This document shows positions 1 through 12,800 of a DNA stretch of 64,000 nt, one piece after another. A model generated the notes under the pieces. That model ran no database searches and had not been told where the DNA came from. It saw only the letters and a list, made by a program, of their open reading frames with translations. Location of the stretch: positions 4,779,001 to 4,843,000 of the forward strand of contig NC_056409.1 in the NCBI RefSeq assembly GCF_905147365.1. The letters run 5' to 3'. Position numbers and translations under genes: made by a program. Numbering within the stretch: position 1 is the first letter of the stretch; every line of letters starts with the position of its first letter. The DNA comes from Aricia agestis. Lineage: Eukaryota; Arthropoda; Insecta; Lepidoptera; Lycaenidae.

Positions 1-729
1 TTTTGAATTAATTACAGTTATGTAATTAATGTTCGACTCTGAGTGCGGCAGAAAGACCCTCATTGATCAATGCAATGGTTTTGGACTTCCAATGTAATAG
101 ATAAAATGGTTTAAATGAAGAATAATGTGTTTGGCTATACAAAAAATATGTTTGGTCACGTATAATCAGTTTTCAAAATATTCCTTCCTTAAAAAAATAT
201 ATAGAGTTCAAGAGATGTACGAAAAATAGCAACTGTCCTATAAACATTAGAAACATGGTTATTTGTGGCACTTTATTTTCTTTTTACGAGAACAGTCTTT
301 TGAAATATTTTTTAATGTTTTTGCTTACTTTCCAAAGGATTACTGGGCAAAAAATTTCCGGATATTGAAGGATTTGTAAACGTAATTTAAAACTTCTTAT
401 TTTTAATCGTCTACACACATAAACAATATTATGTTACCTGAATAATATTCTTATACCTAAATCTTTAATCGCAGCGACAAGTGAGGCTAGTGTGAAATAC
501 GAATAAAATTTGCATGCCCCGCTTCAAGAAGGCAGCGGACTTAAAATTTACTAAATTTCCCAAATCTTCGCTCAAACTAACTCACGTTGGCTCCAGACAG
601 CGCCGCAAAGAATAATTAGCAACTTACAGAAAAAAAAACTCGTATAATCTAGATTCTAAAATCGCATGTTAAGTGTTTTTAACTGGCACTGATCTATAGC
701 ATAAAGTAACAAAAAAAAGCTTACTATTG

Positions 730-825
730 GGTTGTAACAAAATTATGTGACAATAGTTTAGGGTGTCATAATAATTAAGGGTGTTTCAGCGGTGCTACAT
801 TCACATTAATGAACTCTATAATAGT
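730..825. repeat. decayed copy of the TA-flanked palindromic element
   Basis: It shares ttgtaacaaaa, tagtttagggtgt and tttcagcggtgctac with the complete copy at 18575-18787, in the same order. Confidence 0.5.
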
Positions 826-1138
826 ATAGACACTTCACATTACACACCATTAACAGAATGCTGTACATTTTGTTTTAGAAAATTGTAATTCAAGATAATT
901 ATAATTAAGGTTAGCTATTGCCTTTTTACTCAGACAACAACTCTTACCTCAGATGACAGATAATGATAGGTAAAAAAGTAAAGACGTTAGACGGCACCTT
1001 CTGTCTCTAACCCTTCTTTGACCATTTCTTACGACTTAGCCAACTGTTTGTTCTCACTGGGTTTCGATTTTAGTATTCGATTTTCTGTGGCGTGTTCAGT
1101 ACAAAATACAAACACAGTACATTCGTGTATTCTGTACA

Positions 1139-1446
1139 TACCATAAAGTTAATATACCTAGCGGAATAGAGAAACAATCTCGAGCTGTCAAACGAAACCG
1201 AAATTGATTTACTTACATCTGTGTGTAAAAATATGTGTACGTATACATGACGTACACACTTACACAAGCATTTTTCTATGAGATTAAATTGTCAACGTGC
1301 CGACAAGTGCCGACTGGACGTCAAAAAAAGAGTTCTGCTGTCATGTATCACACGTCTCTTTTTACCACGCAGTGTTACTGATAGTGGCATCTCGCATGCT
1401 CAGGCCTTTGTTTCTCTATTCTGCTAGGTATATTAACTTTATGGTA
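1139..1446. mobile_element. miniature inverted-repeat element
   Basis: Inverted termini of about 37 bp (TACCATAAAGTTAATATACC and TAGCGGAATAGAGAAACAA; the mirror end differs at one base). It has no coding capacity. A second copy with a decayed right end lies at 30418-30705. The 65-codon frame read inside it on the minus strand is not a gene. Confidence 0.8.
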
Positions 1447-1535
1447 CAGGCTTAGATGAGCTCAGAAAACAAATGAGGAATAAATACTGCAAGGTACTAA
1501 AGAGAAACAATCCATACTATTCTATACTAATATAA

Positions 1536-1738
1536 TAAATGCGACAGTGTGTCTGTCTGTCTTTCCGTCTGTAATAACTCTTCATGCCCAAACCACTGAA
1601 CCGATTTTACGGGGTATGTAAATACTTTGAGTCCCGGGAAAGGATATCTACGGATACGTCTTTTCATCCCAGAAAAATGTACGGTTCCCGAATAAACAAA
1701 TTTTGGCGAAACGGAGTTACGTAACTAAGGCAAGCTAT
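1536..1738 (+). repeat. Helitron-like non-autonomous fragment
   Basis: It starts with ctatactaatataataaatg, then a TGTCTGTCTG run, then the motif aaaccactgaaccgatttta and ttgagtcccgggaaagg. This family recurs about fifteen times in the window. Assignment to Helitrons rests on the TC start and CTAG-type end seen in several copies. Confidence 0.55.
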
Positions 1739-2825
1739 AATACGTTGGAATTAATTAGCATCAAAATCATAAAACCAAAATTATATGAAGTCAGACAATG
1801 AAACAATTAAAGATGACCAAAGAGTGGGAGATAAACAGAGGGTACATGAGGCAATAAATAGTGAACGGAGCAATCACATAGACAAATGAGATCAAAATAG
1901 AAATCAAATTAGCTTCTCATAAAGAGCCCCTGGGTACCGTTAGGGCCGCGCAGGGCACCGCAAGGGCCGCGCAGGGCTCTCACTTGAGGGAAGATAGTAA
2001 CAATCGCCAGTATTGGCCCCTGGGGCATTTTTTTATTTTGCGTATTGGTGAGAATTTCCCACATGATTATTGTTTGTTAGTGTTTTAGTGATTAATCAAA
2101 AAGTGATATTAGCTTTAACTATTTTAATTGTGATTTTTGTAAATGAAATAACGAATCGAATTTTGATCTTAAATGGAAAGTATGCATGTGGGTTGCGAAT
2201 AAAATATAGCTAATCTGATTTTGATAATAATATGAGATGTAAGGTAGGCTCTTCCATCAATATTTAAATCTTTTTCTTAATTGATCTATTGATAAATCAA
2301 TTCTTATATACAGAGCATTTTTATTAGAATTACTATCAAAAAATAATCATTGCAAACATAATATTTTTTATTTAACGTCGTAATAAATAAGCGATGCTTC
2401 AATTTTATGTCTACATTCTACAAGACAAATTCAAGAATCAAAAGAGAAAAAAGTCTATACAAATGACAAAATAAATAAAAGCCACTTGTCTATTTTATGA
2501 CATCGTAACGAAGTTTCTCGTTATAATATTTGAACAATACAAATCTCTACTCTCTACCCTAATATTTTTGCGGAGAAGACGTATAATTTGATTTTGGACC
2601 GCATTGAAACAGACTTGCCATACAACCCCTATTGTTAGGTACAATAATTTTATACAGAAATCCATTTTACTATAATTGAAGATACATATTTCCTGGATGT
2701 GGCTTTGAATTTAGTGTAGGTAACTTTTCGTTTTTCTACTGACCATCAGCGGGCCAGATTTTATATTAAATTAGATTTTTATATGATCAGTGGTCACTTT
2801 TGTTGTATACTTATTCAAATTTTAG

Positions 2826-2980
2826 TAATATTATGCGAGTTTCTTACGCCGGTTCTTCTCGCCGGGATAGTTCCCGAACCGGTGGTAGGCACCGTACCCT
2901 ACAATGGTATCAACATTCTGAAAGTATTTTCTTAAAATCTACTCAGAAATAAAACAATTTTCATTTTTATTTCATTTATT
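2826..2980 (+). repeat. possible 3' end of a retroelement
   Basis: Reads CEFLTPVLLAGIVPEPVVG then TVPYNGINILKVFS and a stop, followed by an AT-rich tail with AATAAA. No second copy in the window; class uncertain. Confidence 0.3.
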
Positions 2981-3218
2981 TTATTATGTAAATATCACGA
3001 TTGAAAATCACAACCCAATAATAAAAAAAATCTAGTTTTGTGTGTGAAAGCGAAGGAAGGGTATCTCGATTACCTATCGATTACAGTCATTGCAGTCCAA
3101 TATCCAACAAGTCAGTGCCTAGACAATTATATACAAGTTCCAACTAAGCATCAGCTTATGCTCAGATATCAATCTGAAAATGTAACCCGTGGGCTTCGAC
3201 GCTTATTAAGTTATTATT

Positions 3219-3509
3219 ATGTTATTACTCTTAAACACTTTTGTACATTCAGCAATAAAAGAAAACACTATCTACCTTCACCACCATTTAAAAACTTCAA
3301 CCACATCCAGCACTCACTCAGCCGCTGCAGCCGCGGGGGTGCAGGGAGGCCCCTCCTCCTACTCCCCCCGGCAAAGACAATGTGGAACTAGCAGTTGTAA
3401 TCAGGTTAGCGAGCAATTTGCCTCTCTGGCCATGCGTGAGATATGGCGGCGTAATCTGGCCCCGTCTGTTGCGATTGATTTTAAGGCTTTGGATTGTTTG
3501 GTAGAGTGA
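3219..3509 (+). other. unassigned 96-codon open frame, possible transposon remnant
   Basis: The last two thirds look protein-like: an Ala-rich run (SAAAAAGVQGGPSSYSP), then RQRQCGTSSCNQVSEQF, ASLAMREIWRRNLAPS and VAIDFKALDCLVE before TGA. This part is more GC-rich than its surroundings; the start is AT-rich and probably not coding. No domain recognised and no partner gene nearby. Most likely the C-terminal end of an old mobile-element protein or a broken gene. Confidence 0.25.
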
Positions 3510-3656
3510 TTTAAATGATTTGTAGTTAGGGTATGAAATGTTCTAAAACTATTTACAATATTTTGTATTTATATAAATGGGAATGGATCTGTCTGTTACT
3601 TCTTCAAACACAAAGCACTAGAAAATACGCTCGGGAAAGGAATTTCTGCGCTTAGG

Positions 3657-3838
3657 TACCATCGAGGAAATTGATTCCTAGGCAGACAGACCAACGTCAT
3701 TTGATCGGATCATGTCAATTCAGTGTTAATTTAATTGTGATCTATCGGCTGGGTTTGACACAACGCGACCAAACTATGTAGGTCCCTCTCAGGTCCCCCA
3801 TCTGCCTATGAAATATGAATCAACTTCTCTGATAGGTA
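3657..3838. mobile_element. miniature element, TACCATC family
   Basis: Inverted ends TACCATCGAGGAAATTGATT and (mirror) TACCTATCAGAGAAGTTGAT. Relatives lie at 8296-8337, 15799-15935, 33768-33890 and 38453-38895, sharing the core motifs tgtcaaacccagcc and aattgacatgagccg. Confidence 0.75.
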
Positions 3839-4019
3839 CATCTTTTAGTTAGGAGACTATCAAGCACAGCGACGACAAATGAGTATCATTTAACTAATGA
3901 ACCCATCTTTTTACCGCACAATTAAGGCCCCGGATTTGGGCCTCGTCCATAATTGGCACAGCACAATGGTCAAAAAACTGTCCACGTCACAGCTCATTAC
4001 TCGCTGAAAGTGCAACAAA

Positions 4020-4120
4020 CGCGATAGAGTCGTCAGCGCGTAAGCCGCGCCGCGTGCCGCCGCGTGCCGGCCGCGCGCGCTCGCGACGTCGTTACTTACT
4101 TGTCAAACGCGCGTTATAAT
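4020..4120. promoter_or_regulatory. CpG-dense patch, possible promoter or first exon
   Basis: A run of CG dinucleotides (gccgcgccgcgtgccgccgc, gccgcgcgcgctcgcgacgt) in an otherwise AT-rich stretch. No TATA or coding frame is clear next to it. It could be a CpG-type promoter or a GC-rich 5' exon; nothing else supports either. Confidence 0.25.
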
Positions 4121-4140
4121 TTGACAAGTTGGATTTTTAG

Positions 4141-6739
4141 CCGGTCGTTGACTAGAAGAGATGAGACAGACATGCAGCTGCAACACTGTGTTCCCACTGT
4201 TTCGGAAATATTGGAAAAAAAAAAGTTTGCCTGATGATCTACGTAAAGTGTGGAATGTGGATATCTAGAGTTTCTAGACGCTAGCAAATGAGAGCAAATG
4301 ACATAATACTAAAGTTATTTAGTGTCATTTAGTTTTGTAACAAAATCGTTAGGGTAGCACTGCCTGACTGAGCCAGTGATGGTGCTTTAACAAAAGCCGT
4401 AAGCTCTTACTAGGGTACTTAAAATACTTTTAGGGCTATAGTTGGACATATAGGTCAAACGATATTTCAGGATCTCAATAGAATAACGTCAGAAATTGCT
4501 CGTAGATGTTAATAAGTTTTTAGTATACTCGTAACTCGTAACGTTAAACGTTGAAAAAAGTTCTAAATCTCTACCAAACATTTGCCATTGGCTATATTAG
4601 CTTATCACTCTTTATAACAATAAAATAGCAATAGGAAATATTATAGTCAGTAAAAAAGTCACAAAAGAAACAATAAAAAACCCTGTGAACTGCAGTATAA
4701 TGTCGCCACGCGTCTCCTAATGGTTTAATATGTGTATTAAACGACAAAGGACATAACGCGTTGATATCATAATCAAAATATGAATTGGGGGACGGGAGAG
4801 ACTTTCTGTTTGTTTGTTCTAATGTTTTATGAACTTGATAGCTTGTGTTGTAGACTTAAAGGATTTGAAACATGCGCCAAGCCTTTCGGCAAGGTATTTG
4901 ATTGAAGTTATTATAATCTCATTTCAAATTGAGACAAGCTTTGCGAATTATTGGATTAAACAATTTGTAATTCAAAGATCCTAGAAGAATAATTTCGAGA
5001 ATAATAATAATATAATATATTATAGCATAAAATTAATAAAATATATATACGTGTAGTTTGTACCAATTGTACCATTATTTAAAAATGCTTGTGTTCAGAA
5101 TTTATTGCTAGCAATATTTAAACAAGAATCTTTAATCTATCGTATACAATATGCAGTCTAAACACTACAGATTCTTTAATCGACTCCAGTAAGTAAGTAA
5201 TTACAGTGCCGAGGTTCAAAAACAAAATGAATGTCAATCCCTCATCTTGTAACAAAGACTTCACTTTGTAATATCTGTCTGATGTCTTTCACAAAAGTGG
5301 GTAGTTTGAAGTACCAACAGCCTAGCTAGTCATTCAATGAAATGCAAAGCGGCCTATTATGCGGCGAGTCTGCAGAAGACGGCACATTCGCACGCCGACG
5401 TAAAAAATTCGATAAAATGCGCCTGCACACGTGCCGCTATTGTGCGACAACCATCGGGGGCGGTATTTAGATTATTGAGGACAACCCAAATACCAACCAT
5501 TGAGCTGCTCAATAGAAAATGTACTCTAATATAATGGAATAACTTTTGGAATTAAAAACGCATCGTCAGTTCTAATGCACCCCAAAAGTTTGAACGAAAA
5601 AGGACGCAAGTGTATTGAGTTTGGGTGCATAATAGTTTGTCATATATTATTCGGATAGGGCTGTCAAAAAACTTCTCTATTTATCGGTGGGAAAGGCCTC
5701 GTGTCGGATCTAACACCAGTTTTAATATTTTCTGGCACGCGCCCGCCACGCGCAGCCCTTTGGTAAAAAATTGGACAAGCGTAATTCGAATTTTATCGTC
5801 GGCCGGCCGATATTCGAATATTTTTTGTGGTCGCCGGCGATAATTAGGCTGAAATTGGATGATTTTCAATAGAGAATCAAGGATGTCATTGTAATTTTCA
5901 TTTTAAACCGAAATAATGTGTAGTGCATTTGGCCTGATTGTTCGCCGTTTACCGCCGCCACAAATATCAAATATGAAGTTGATTTGCATTTTAAATTGGC
6001 ATCTTTTGACGCGTGGATTATTGTAGGGAATGGTGCGGCCTGAATCAACTAAATGAGCATAAATTTAACGCTTGCGATCACTCCCAAAGATGGTTAATAA
6101 TAATGAGAGTGGATTGTTCCCGTGTACAAAACAAAACCATTATAAGATATTTTTGTATGGGTATATCGCACCTTCTGTAAGAGAAAGACATAATATTAAG
6201 ATAATCATTTTCAACATTATTTATTCACTTTTTACCGAAAGTGTGATTTAACGCTACTTATATGTATATTTATTTTTCCTTTATTATTTCCTTATAATCC
6301 TGGAATACATATTCTAAGTATTACAGTAAGCGCCAAGCCAACTGATTTGGGTTTTAATTGTCAAGTTTGTAGTAAGTTTAATATTAATTACAGTTTTACG
6401 TAAATTTTCAGCATCCCCATCTATAGAAAATAGAAATGGCACACGTAGCGCCATCTCACGAAGACTTTCTGAAAGTGAAACCCATGAATGTTTGTTTATT
6501 ATGTTATTTTACTTTAAAATTAAGAAACATTGTTTTTAATGGAACACGATATTTATTTGAACATTAAAATAAAAAAATAAAAATATTATTTTTACTACTT
6601 ACCTACTTGTTATTAATTATAATTTACATATTAATACATAATATACAACTAAACTCCAGGTTTTGTTGACATGGACGAATCTAAAATACTTCTAAGTAAG
6701 TATGCCACGTAAAGTCAGTAGTTTTGCGTGTAACTATTA
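4141..6739. other. no supported gene
   Basis: Short frames at 5337-5534 (+) and 5866-6048 (-) show no recognisable motif. The latter, read from an acceptor at 6039 (gttgattcag), would follow exon 9810-9889 in phase 0 and run to a stop, so it is a weak candidate for the missing last exon. Confidence 0.2.
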
Positions 6740-7077
6740 AGGTTGGGTTGCACCAGAGGCGTGGTTAAAGTTAAAGTTATGGTTATAGTTAAATATGGCG
6801 TCCTTTAGCTTTACCTTTAACCTTAACTTTAACCGGAGAAATCCACAGATGTCTGTTGCGTTTACTTTTTTTATTGAAGCTACAGGCAATGGGATTGAGG
6901 GTATAAAAAATTGAATTATCGTTAAAAATCGACAGGAAAAATATAACACAGTAAAACATAGTCAATTTTCAATATGGCGTCCAAGGACGCCATATTTAAC
7001 TTTAACCAAAGATTTGACATTTTGCATTGTAGTTAAAGTTACAGTTATAGTTAAAGTTAGTTGGTGCAATCCAACCT
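6740..7077. mobile_element. miniature element, AGGTTGGGTTGCACCA family
   Basis: Inverted ends AGGTTGGGTTGCACCA and (mirror) AGGTTGGATTGCACCA, with nearby runs of ttaaagttaaagttat. Internal mirrored atggcgtcc motifs occur. A truncated relative is at 17812-17937. Confidence 0.8.
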
Positions 7078-8082
7078 AAAACGAATATAATACAATAAAT
7101 AATATAGATTTAAATACACTTTTGCCTTATTCTTCAAACAACAAACTTTTTTTTTTTTTAATATGAATGAGTCAACTTTCTTTTAAGGTGAGCCGTGGGA
7201 CTGAGATCGTAGCAGAATTTAGTGAAGATAATATTATCAGTTACATTGAAACTATTTTAGTACTTCTAACGCCATCTATTTCGCGCTCATAGAACTAAGC
7301 GCCCTCCCAAAGGGCCTATTTCCGTCCACGTGGCGATAACAATGCGACATGACTGCGATCCTACGGCGATGTCGCAGCGCATTATAGCAACATCATAATA
7401 TCGGATTATTTACATTGACGACAGGAAATTGCCTTCTCATATCGCGAAGGGCGATACAGAAATCATAATAGCTTTTGTAGGGCGATTAGAGTATCTATAA
7501 GAAGTTTTTTATTTTATGTTATAATATCATGGCCAAATTAATTGTTATAGAAACGGAAAGTATGAAATATAAATTGCTGCTGAGTAAATCGTAAAAATCA
7601 TGTTTTGTGTAATATTTGGTACGTATCTTATAAATACATTATTATAATATTTTATTTAAGTATAATATTTGCAGGAGGTATGGATATTTTCAATTATTAA
7701 GTAAGTATTATTATTTATTATGATCCCCACATTTTCACAAAGCTCAGAAACAAAATTTTCATTTCTCGGAACTTATTAGTAAGTACACAATCACAATAAC
7801 TTTTAACTTTCAGAATAGGCACCAGTTTAAAAATCTACGACCACTCTATTTTCTGATGCAAAAATATTTCAGAGTTATTGTTGTTTCCAATTGGCGCTGC
7901 CGTTTGTTAAATTCGATATAATTAGGTACGCATAATTTCCTTTTCAATAAACTATTAATTGGATCGGTTGGCCATTTCATTGAACAATATCATTTGAAAT
8001 CCGTTCCGTTCCGTATACAAACTTTTAAAATGTATTTGATTGACTACACATAGGTGGTCCCCAGAAATATTATTAATGATTA

Positions 8083-8195
8083 CGGCCTGTCCACATCTTT
8101 ACGTCACGACGTCGTCAACGTGTAACGTTGCGGTAACGTGGCACGGTACGTTGACGTGACGTGAAAATTTAGGTCAACGTAACGTGAAAATGCAC
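8083..8195. repeat. half copy of the CGGCCTGTCCA palindromic element
   Basis: Starts cggcctgtccacatcttt next to TTA and repeats the acgtcacgacgtcgtcaacg core of the full copy at 15409-15795, but lacks the second arm. Confidence 0.65.
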
Positions 8196-8295
8196 AATTA
8201 ACTTTAGTAGTTATTTAATGACCTTGGCAGAAACTTACGAAATTCGTTTATAATGTTTAGTGTAAGATTTAGTTTTGCCTGGAAAATCATTTAAA

Positions 8296-8337
8296 CATGG
8301 GTCCATCAACTGCCTATGAATCAATTTTCTATGGTAC
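8296..8337. repeat. end fragment of the TACCATC miniature family
   Basis: Contains gggtccatcaactgcctatg and aatcaattttctatggtac, the right end of the family seen at 15799-15935. Confidence 0.5.
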
Positions 8338-8347
8338 AACAACCTAT

Positions 8348-8515
8348 CAGGGCTGTAGCTAGAGTCAGATTTGAGGTAGGGTAGCATTGGTGGCAAATAG
8401 GGCAAAAGTTAAAAAAAATCATAATTGATTGATTTTCTAGGATATTTTTAGGGTCCCCATTGTGTTTTTAAAGTAGGGCATTGCCCCCCAATGCCCCCCT
8501 CTAGCTACGGCCGTG
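8348..8515. mobile_element. hAT-type miniature element with intact 8-bp target duplication
   Basis: Ends CAGGGCTGTAGCTAGAG and (mirror) CACGGCCGTAGCTAGAG. Flanked on both sides by exact CAACCTAT (8340-8347 and 8516-8523). No coding capacity. CAG ends with 8-bp duplications are typical of hAT elements. Confidence 0.85.
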
Positions 8516-8883
8516 CAACCTATTGCTGTTGTTTCTTTCTATACGTCAGAAAAAATATGCTTATTGCTCACTCACTTCAACAGCTACGTGTCAAAAACGA
8601 TAGGTCAATGTTCCAATTTCTTCGTGTTTTACTACCGGTAAAGTATAAAAGAAATAATAAGTTTTATGAATAAAGTGAGGAAAGCCGGCATTGCAATAAA
8701 AGAAAGTTCAAAGTTACTCTTTTATTTGGTAAACCAAATATATTGTGTACTTAAATATTTACGACAAGGCAATATCCTAAAACTAAAAAGATCTTCTGAG
8801 GTCGTCAACAAAATCTTTATTTATTCCGAATCAGAAAGGAGAATACTGCCCTGGAAAAAAAATTTATTTAAATTATAATATAC

Positions 8884-9062
8884 TATGATATGACACGGAC
8901 GCCTGCAACTCCGTTGCGCCAAAATTAGCTTATCGCGACAAACCGTACATTTTTCCGGCACGGGACGCACAGTATTTTCATAAGAAATTTCAGAAAAATC
9001 GGTTCAGCGGTTTGGGCGTGAAGAGGTGACAGACAGACAGACACACTTTCGCATTTATAATA
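8884..9062 (-). repeat. Helitron-like fragment, reverse orientation
   Basis: Contains tgcaactccgttgcgccaaa, aaaaatcggttcagcggttt and a cagacagacag run before ttcgcatttataatat. Confidence 0.55.
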
Positions 9063-9196
9063 TCATCAATTTAAGGTTCATTGTAAAAGTCGCATTGGTA
9101 CCGTTTTATATTAAGGACTTGGACCTTAAGCAAATTTTTACTCGATTGTAGAGTGTAGACACTTAGAAATCAATGCGTTGGGTCTAGTTCCACAAC

Positions 9197-9656
9197 ATTT
9201 TTAGGGTTCCGTACCCAAAGGGTAAAAACGGGACCATGTTACTGAGACTTCGATGTCAATCTGTCCGTCTGTCCGTCTGTCTCCAGGCTGTAACTCAAGA
9301 ACCGCTATAGCTAGAATTCTGAATTTTTTACAGATTGTGTATATCTGTATTCTGTTGCCGCTATAACAACAAGTAATAAAAACAAAATAAAATTAATATT
9401 TAAGGAGGGCTCTCATACAACAAACGTGATTTTTTTGGCCTTTTTTGCTCTATATCAATAATGACAATTACGGCTGTAGGTACTTCAATTTTTCTCGAAG
9501 TCCTTAATTATATGTGTACTTTAATATTTAATAATAATATTAAAATAAAATAATAAATTAAGAGGGCTCCCATATAAAAAACATAATTCTTTGCCTAATT
9601 TTGCTCTATAATGGTACGGTACCCTACAAGCGTGAATCCGACTCGCATTTGGCTGA
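9197..9656. repeat. TTAGGGTTCCGTA repeat
   Basis: Begins tttttagggttccgtaccca, has a tgtccgtctgtccgtctgtc run, paired gggctctcatac/gggctcccata segments and ends near gaatccgactcgcatttggc. This type is widespread in Lepidoptera; the class is not fixed here. Confidence 0.55.
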
Positions 9657-9809
9657 TTATTGTGATTGTTCACTTTTATCTCCGCTGTGGAAACTCGAAA
9701 CTATCGATTGCAACTTTACTTCTACCTTCTCGTGCAAAATCGCTAAAATATTTTAATAAACACCCTCTTAAAAAACTTTTTTAAAATATTTCACGCAAAA
9801 TAAACTTAC

Positions 9810-9889
9810 CTCGAACCCCTCAATATCTATAATGTCCGGTTTGTCTGTAGCATGCGGCTGTTGGTCGTTGTCAGGAGAAAGGCGAGAGT
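9810..9889 (-). CDS. zinc-finger gene, most downstream exon seen
   Basis: Acceptor aactttttcag, donor GAG|gtaagt. Two bases complete an Asn codon, then 26 codons: SRLSPDNDQQPHATDKP and DIIDIEGFE, acidic and open. It leaves in phase 0, so at least one more exon follows at lower coordinates. None could be fixed; a weak candidate lies at 5866-6039. Confidence 0.68.
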
Positions 9890-12800
9890 CTGAAAAAGTT
9901 AAAAGCTAACTTTTACTTATTTTTTAAATAAAAAAGTTTAAAAAGATAAGATAGTACCTACACCTTTTCCATAAGCCTTGCACATTTTATCATCACTCTA
10001 ATATTATAACAAAGGCAAAAGTTTGTGAGTATGTATGTTTGTTACTTCTTCACGTCTTAAAGGCTTCCCCACACTGGTGCGTTATTGCGATATCTGTTTT
10101 CAGTACATTTTGTATTAGGAATTAGGATAGTCATGTAGTTACACACTGCTGCGATAATAACGCCGCAATGGAAGTAGGAATAGGATCGATTTTAATAAAA
10201 TTTGATAACATACAGGGTGTAACAAAACTAAGTGATAAGTAATACTTTAAAGCAGGGGACGGCAAGTAATTTTGGGTGAGGTCCGGATACTGTAGGAAAA
10301 CTTTAACGAGGTCCAGAAAAAACACACTTCCTAGGTCGCTTAAAAATATTATTTTAATTTATTAAGGTATATATATAAGTATACCTTATCCATGTACTAA
10401 TTGATACTTGGTACAAAATACATAACAATATTTCGCGGTCCGAGATTCGACCTTTCGCGGTCCGTCTGTTGCCTACCGCTGCTTTAAAGTGTATCATGTG
10501 TCCCATAAATAGAGTTTATTGTGAAAGTAGCAGCGCTGAAAGAGCATTTTTTGTGAATTGTATGAGCATAAAGTGGCCTAGCGTCATAGTCCAATAAAAT
10601 TACGGCTCAAAATGGGTTAAATAAACATGAACGAACACAGTTTGGGGATTTTAAGGATCGATGGGGGGGGAGTGTATTCTGAGCATAAATTCCAATTTGA
10701 GGGGTTCTACTGAGGTCAGCTCAAGGTCATTTCGATGGAAACGCGTTTAATTCGATATCTCGAGAATGATCAGTGTTATGCAAAAATTTGTAGAGACCTT
10801 TTCTCTATCAAATTAAATTTATTAACTTTTTTATCTCAAACTTTTTTTAACATTAATATTTTTCAACTTATTACTCCCGCAAGGCAAAAATTTAACTTTT
10901 TTTTCTATATTTCGTCGTTTTCTCCCCAACCATTCAATTTTATTAAATTTTACCGATCATCAAAGTCTAGATATTTTAATAATAAACAATTTTTTTCTCA
11001 AGCTTTTTCTGTAATGCGAATACCTTCGGAGTTATATATTACTTTACCGAGCGAAATCCGCGCCATTGTCTCTTTTGCCCAGTGATTTGCACTAATTGCC
11101 AAGAGAACTATTGTTCTAATATCGCCAATGTTGTCGACGATGATTTTTTTGACGCAATGGACGAGGACGACGTATGCCCCGATACCGTCAGGGCCTTTAT
11201 TATTGAGGAATCACTTCCATCGACCTCGGGTGCTTAACTTGAAGAATTTTATAACCTATTTTTTTATCAATAAACGTGTGAAACAGTTATAATTATTCAT
11301 TTACTTCTTTTTGTAATCCTCATTCACATTTATTATCCCATTGAATAGAAAAAAATACCCAAATTAAAGAAGTACAATATTTGAATGATTGCAATATTTA
11401 ATATTTGAATGAAGTACAATTTTTAAATAGTTTATTCGATTGACCTTTTTATATTGCGACAATGGCGTGGATTTCGCTCGGTAAAGTAATGTATAACTCC
11501 GAAGGTATTGGCATTACAGAAAAAAGTTTAAGGAAAATATTGTTCATAATTAAAATATCTACACTTTGATGATCGGTAAAATTTAATAAAATTGAATGGT
11601 TGGGGAGAAAACGACGAAATATAGAAAAAAAAGTTAAATTTTTGCCTTGCGGGAGTAATAAGTTAAAAAATATTAATGTTAAAAAAAAGTTTGAGATAAA
11701 AAAGTTAGTAAATTTAATTTGGAAGAGAAAAGGTCTCTACAATTTTTTGCCTAACTCTGATCATTCTCGAGATATCAAATTGAACGCGTTTCCATCGAAA
11801 TGACCTTGAACTGACCTCAGTAGAACCCCTCAAATTGGAATTTATCCTCAGAATACACCCCCCTATCGATCCTTAAATTCCTCAAACTGTGTTCGTTCAT
11901 GTTTATTTATTTCGTAATTTGATTGGACTATCATGACTTTGCTAATATAAAAGTTAACAAAAAAAATCTTACTCTTTCAGCGATGCTACTTTCACAGTGC
12001 ACTCTTATATAGGTTGTAATTATTAATTAAACCTTCCGGCCAAATTTTGATATATAATCACTCAGTACTAAAATGTTGAGGAATAGCTTGTTTTATAATC
12101 ACTCAGTACTAAAATGTTGAGGAATAGCTTCGGAAAGTTTTCCTAAAATGTTTTTTACAATTAAATGTTTTTCACAATTAAAAATTTACACCCCATCTCC
12201 TAATGATACCTAAGCCCTAAAAAAATTCGGCCGGTGGGTTTAATTGCGCCCTGTATATTATGGCTCATAGGAAGTGAGGAACAGACCCTAAAGTATTATA
12301 ACTTTGTTTGATACACCCTGTAGTGTTAGCAGTTACTCTGGATTAACACAAAGGCGGCAAAATGTCACAATTTATTTTTCCTAATAAACCTAACATTACT
12401 GCACCTGAGAAGGAAGAATATAAAAGTACTTACTCATAGGCATACAGTCAATAGTGTCGAACAGTTCGACGGGTGCAAAGTAAAAAGAGTCATCTACAAA
12501 ACAGCAACTTTTCAGGAGAGCGCATAATAGGAAAAAATGCTCCCATTTTGTCAATTTCCGATCAAATTTATTGAAATTTTCATCATTGTTTCATTATTTA
12601 TTAATGAATCCACATGTATATTTAATTTCTTCTAATTATGTTTAATTTACGAGATATTGTAGTTGTCTGCATCTACATTGCGCTTGAAAATATGACAACT
12701 GAGTTAACTACCACTTGGTCGTTTCTACGTGGGAATTAAAAATTATATTTATTAAAGTATTTTTACCGATTACTAGTACGATTATCAGTAACTACGTAAA

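Larger units (their letters stand above)
10213..12320. mobile_element. 2.1-kb foldback element with about 0.6-kb inverted arms
   Basis: Ends CAGGGTGTAACAAAACTAAG and (mirror) CAGGGTGTATCAAACAAAG between TA dinucleotides. The left arm (about 10490-11072) and right arm (about 11456-12015) mirror each other over long stretches, e.g. attactttaccgagcgaaat on one strand and its complement on the other. A unique centre (11073-11455) carries a short frame. The left arm is split by 10253-10481 and the right arm by 12031-12239. It shares ends with the 213-bp element at 18575-18787. TA target and CAGGG ends suggest a mariner-like group; this is tentative. Confidence 0.75.

Noticed and set aside
7330..7371. 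Minus-strand DRSHVALLSPRGRK then stop, considered as the last exon after 9810-9889
   Set aside because: The phase fits but the acceptor (atcgccgtag) is poor and the block is too short to trust.
10735..11085. 116-codon plus-strand frame
   Set aside because: Lies in the arm of the foldback element; the mirrored arm has a similar frame by symmetry, and the composition is Phe/Ile/Asn-rich as expected from AT-rich DNA.
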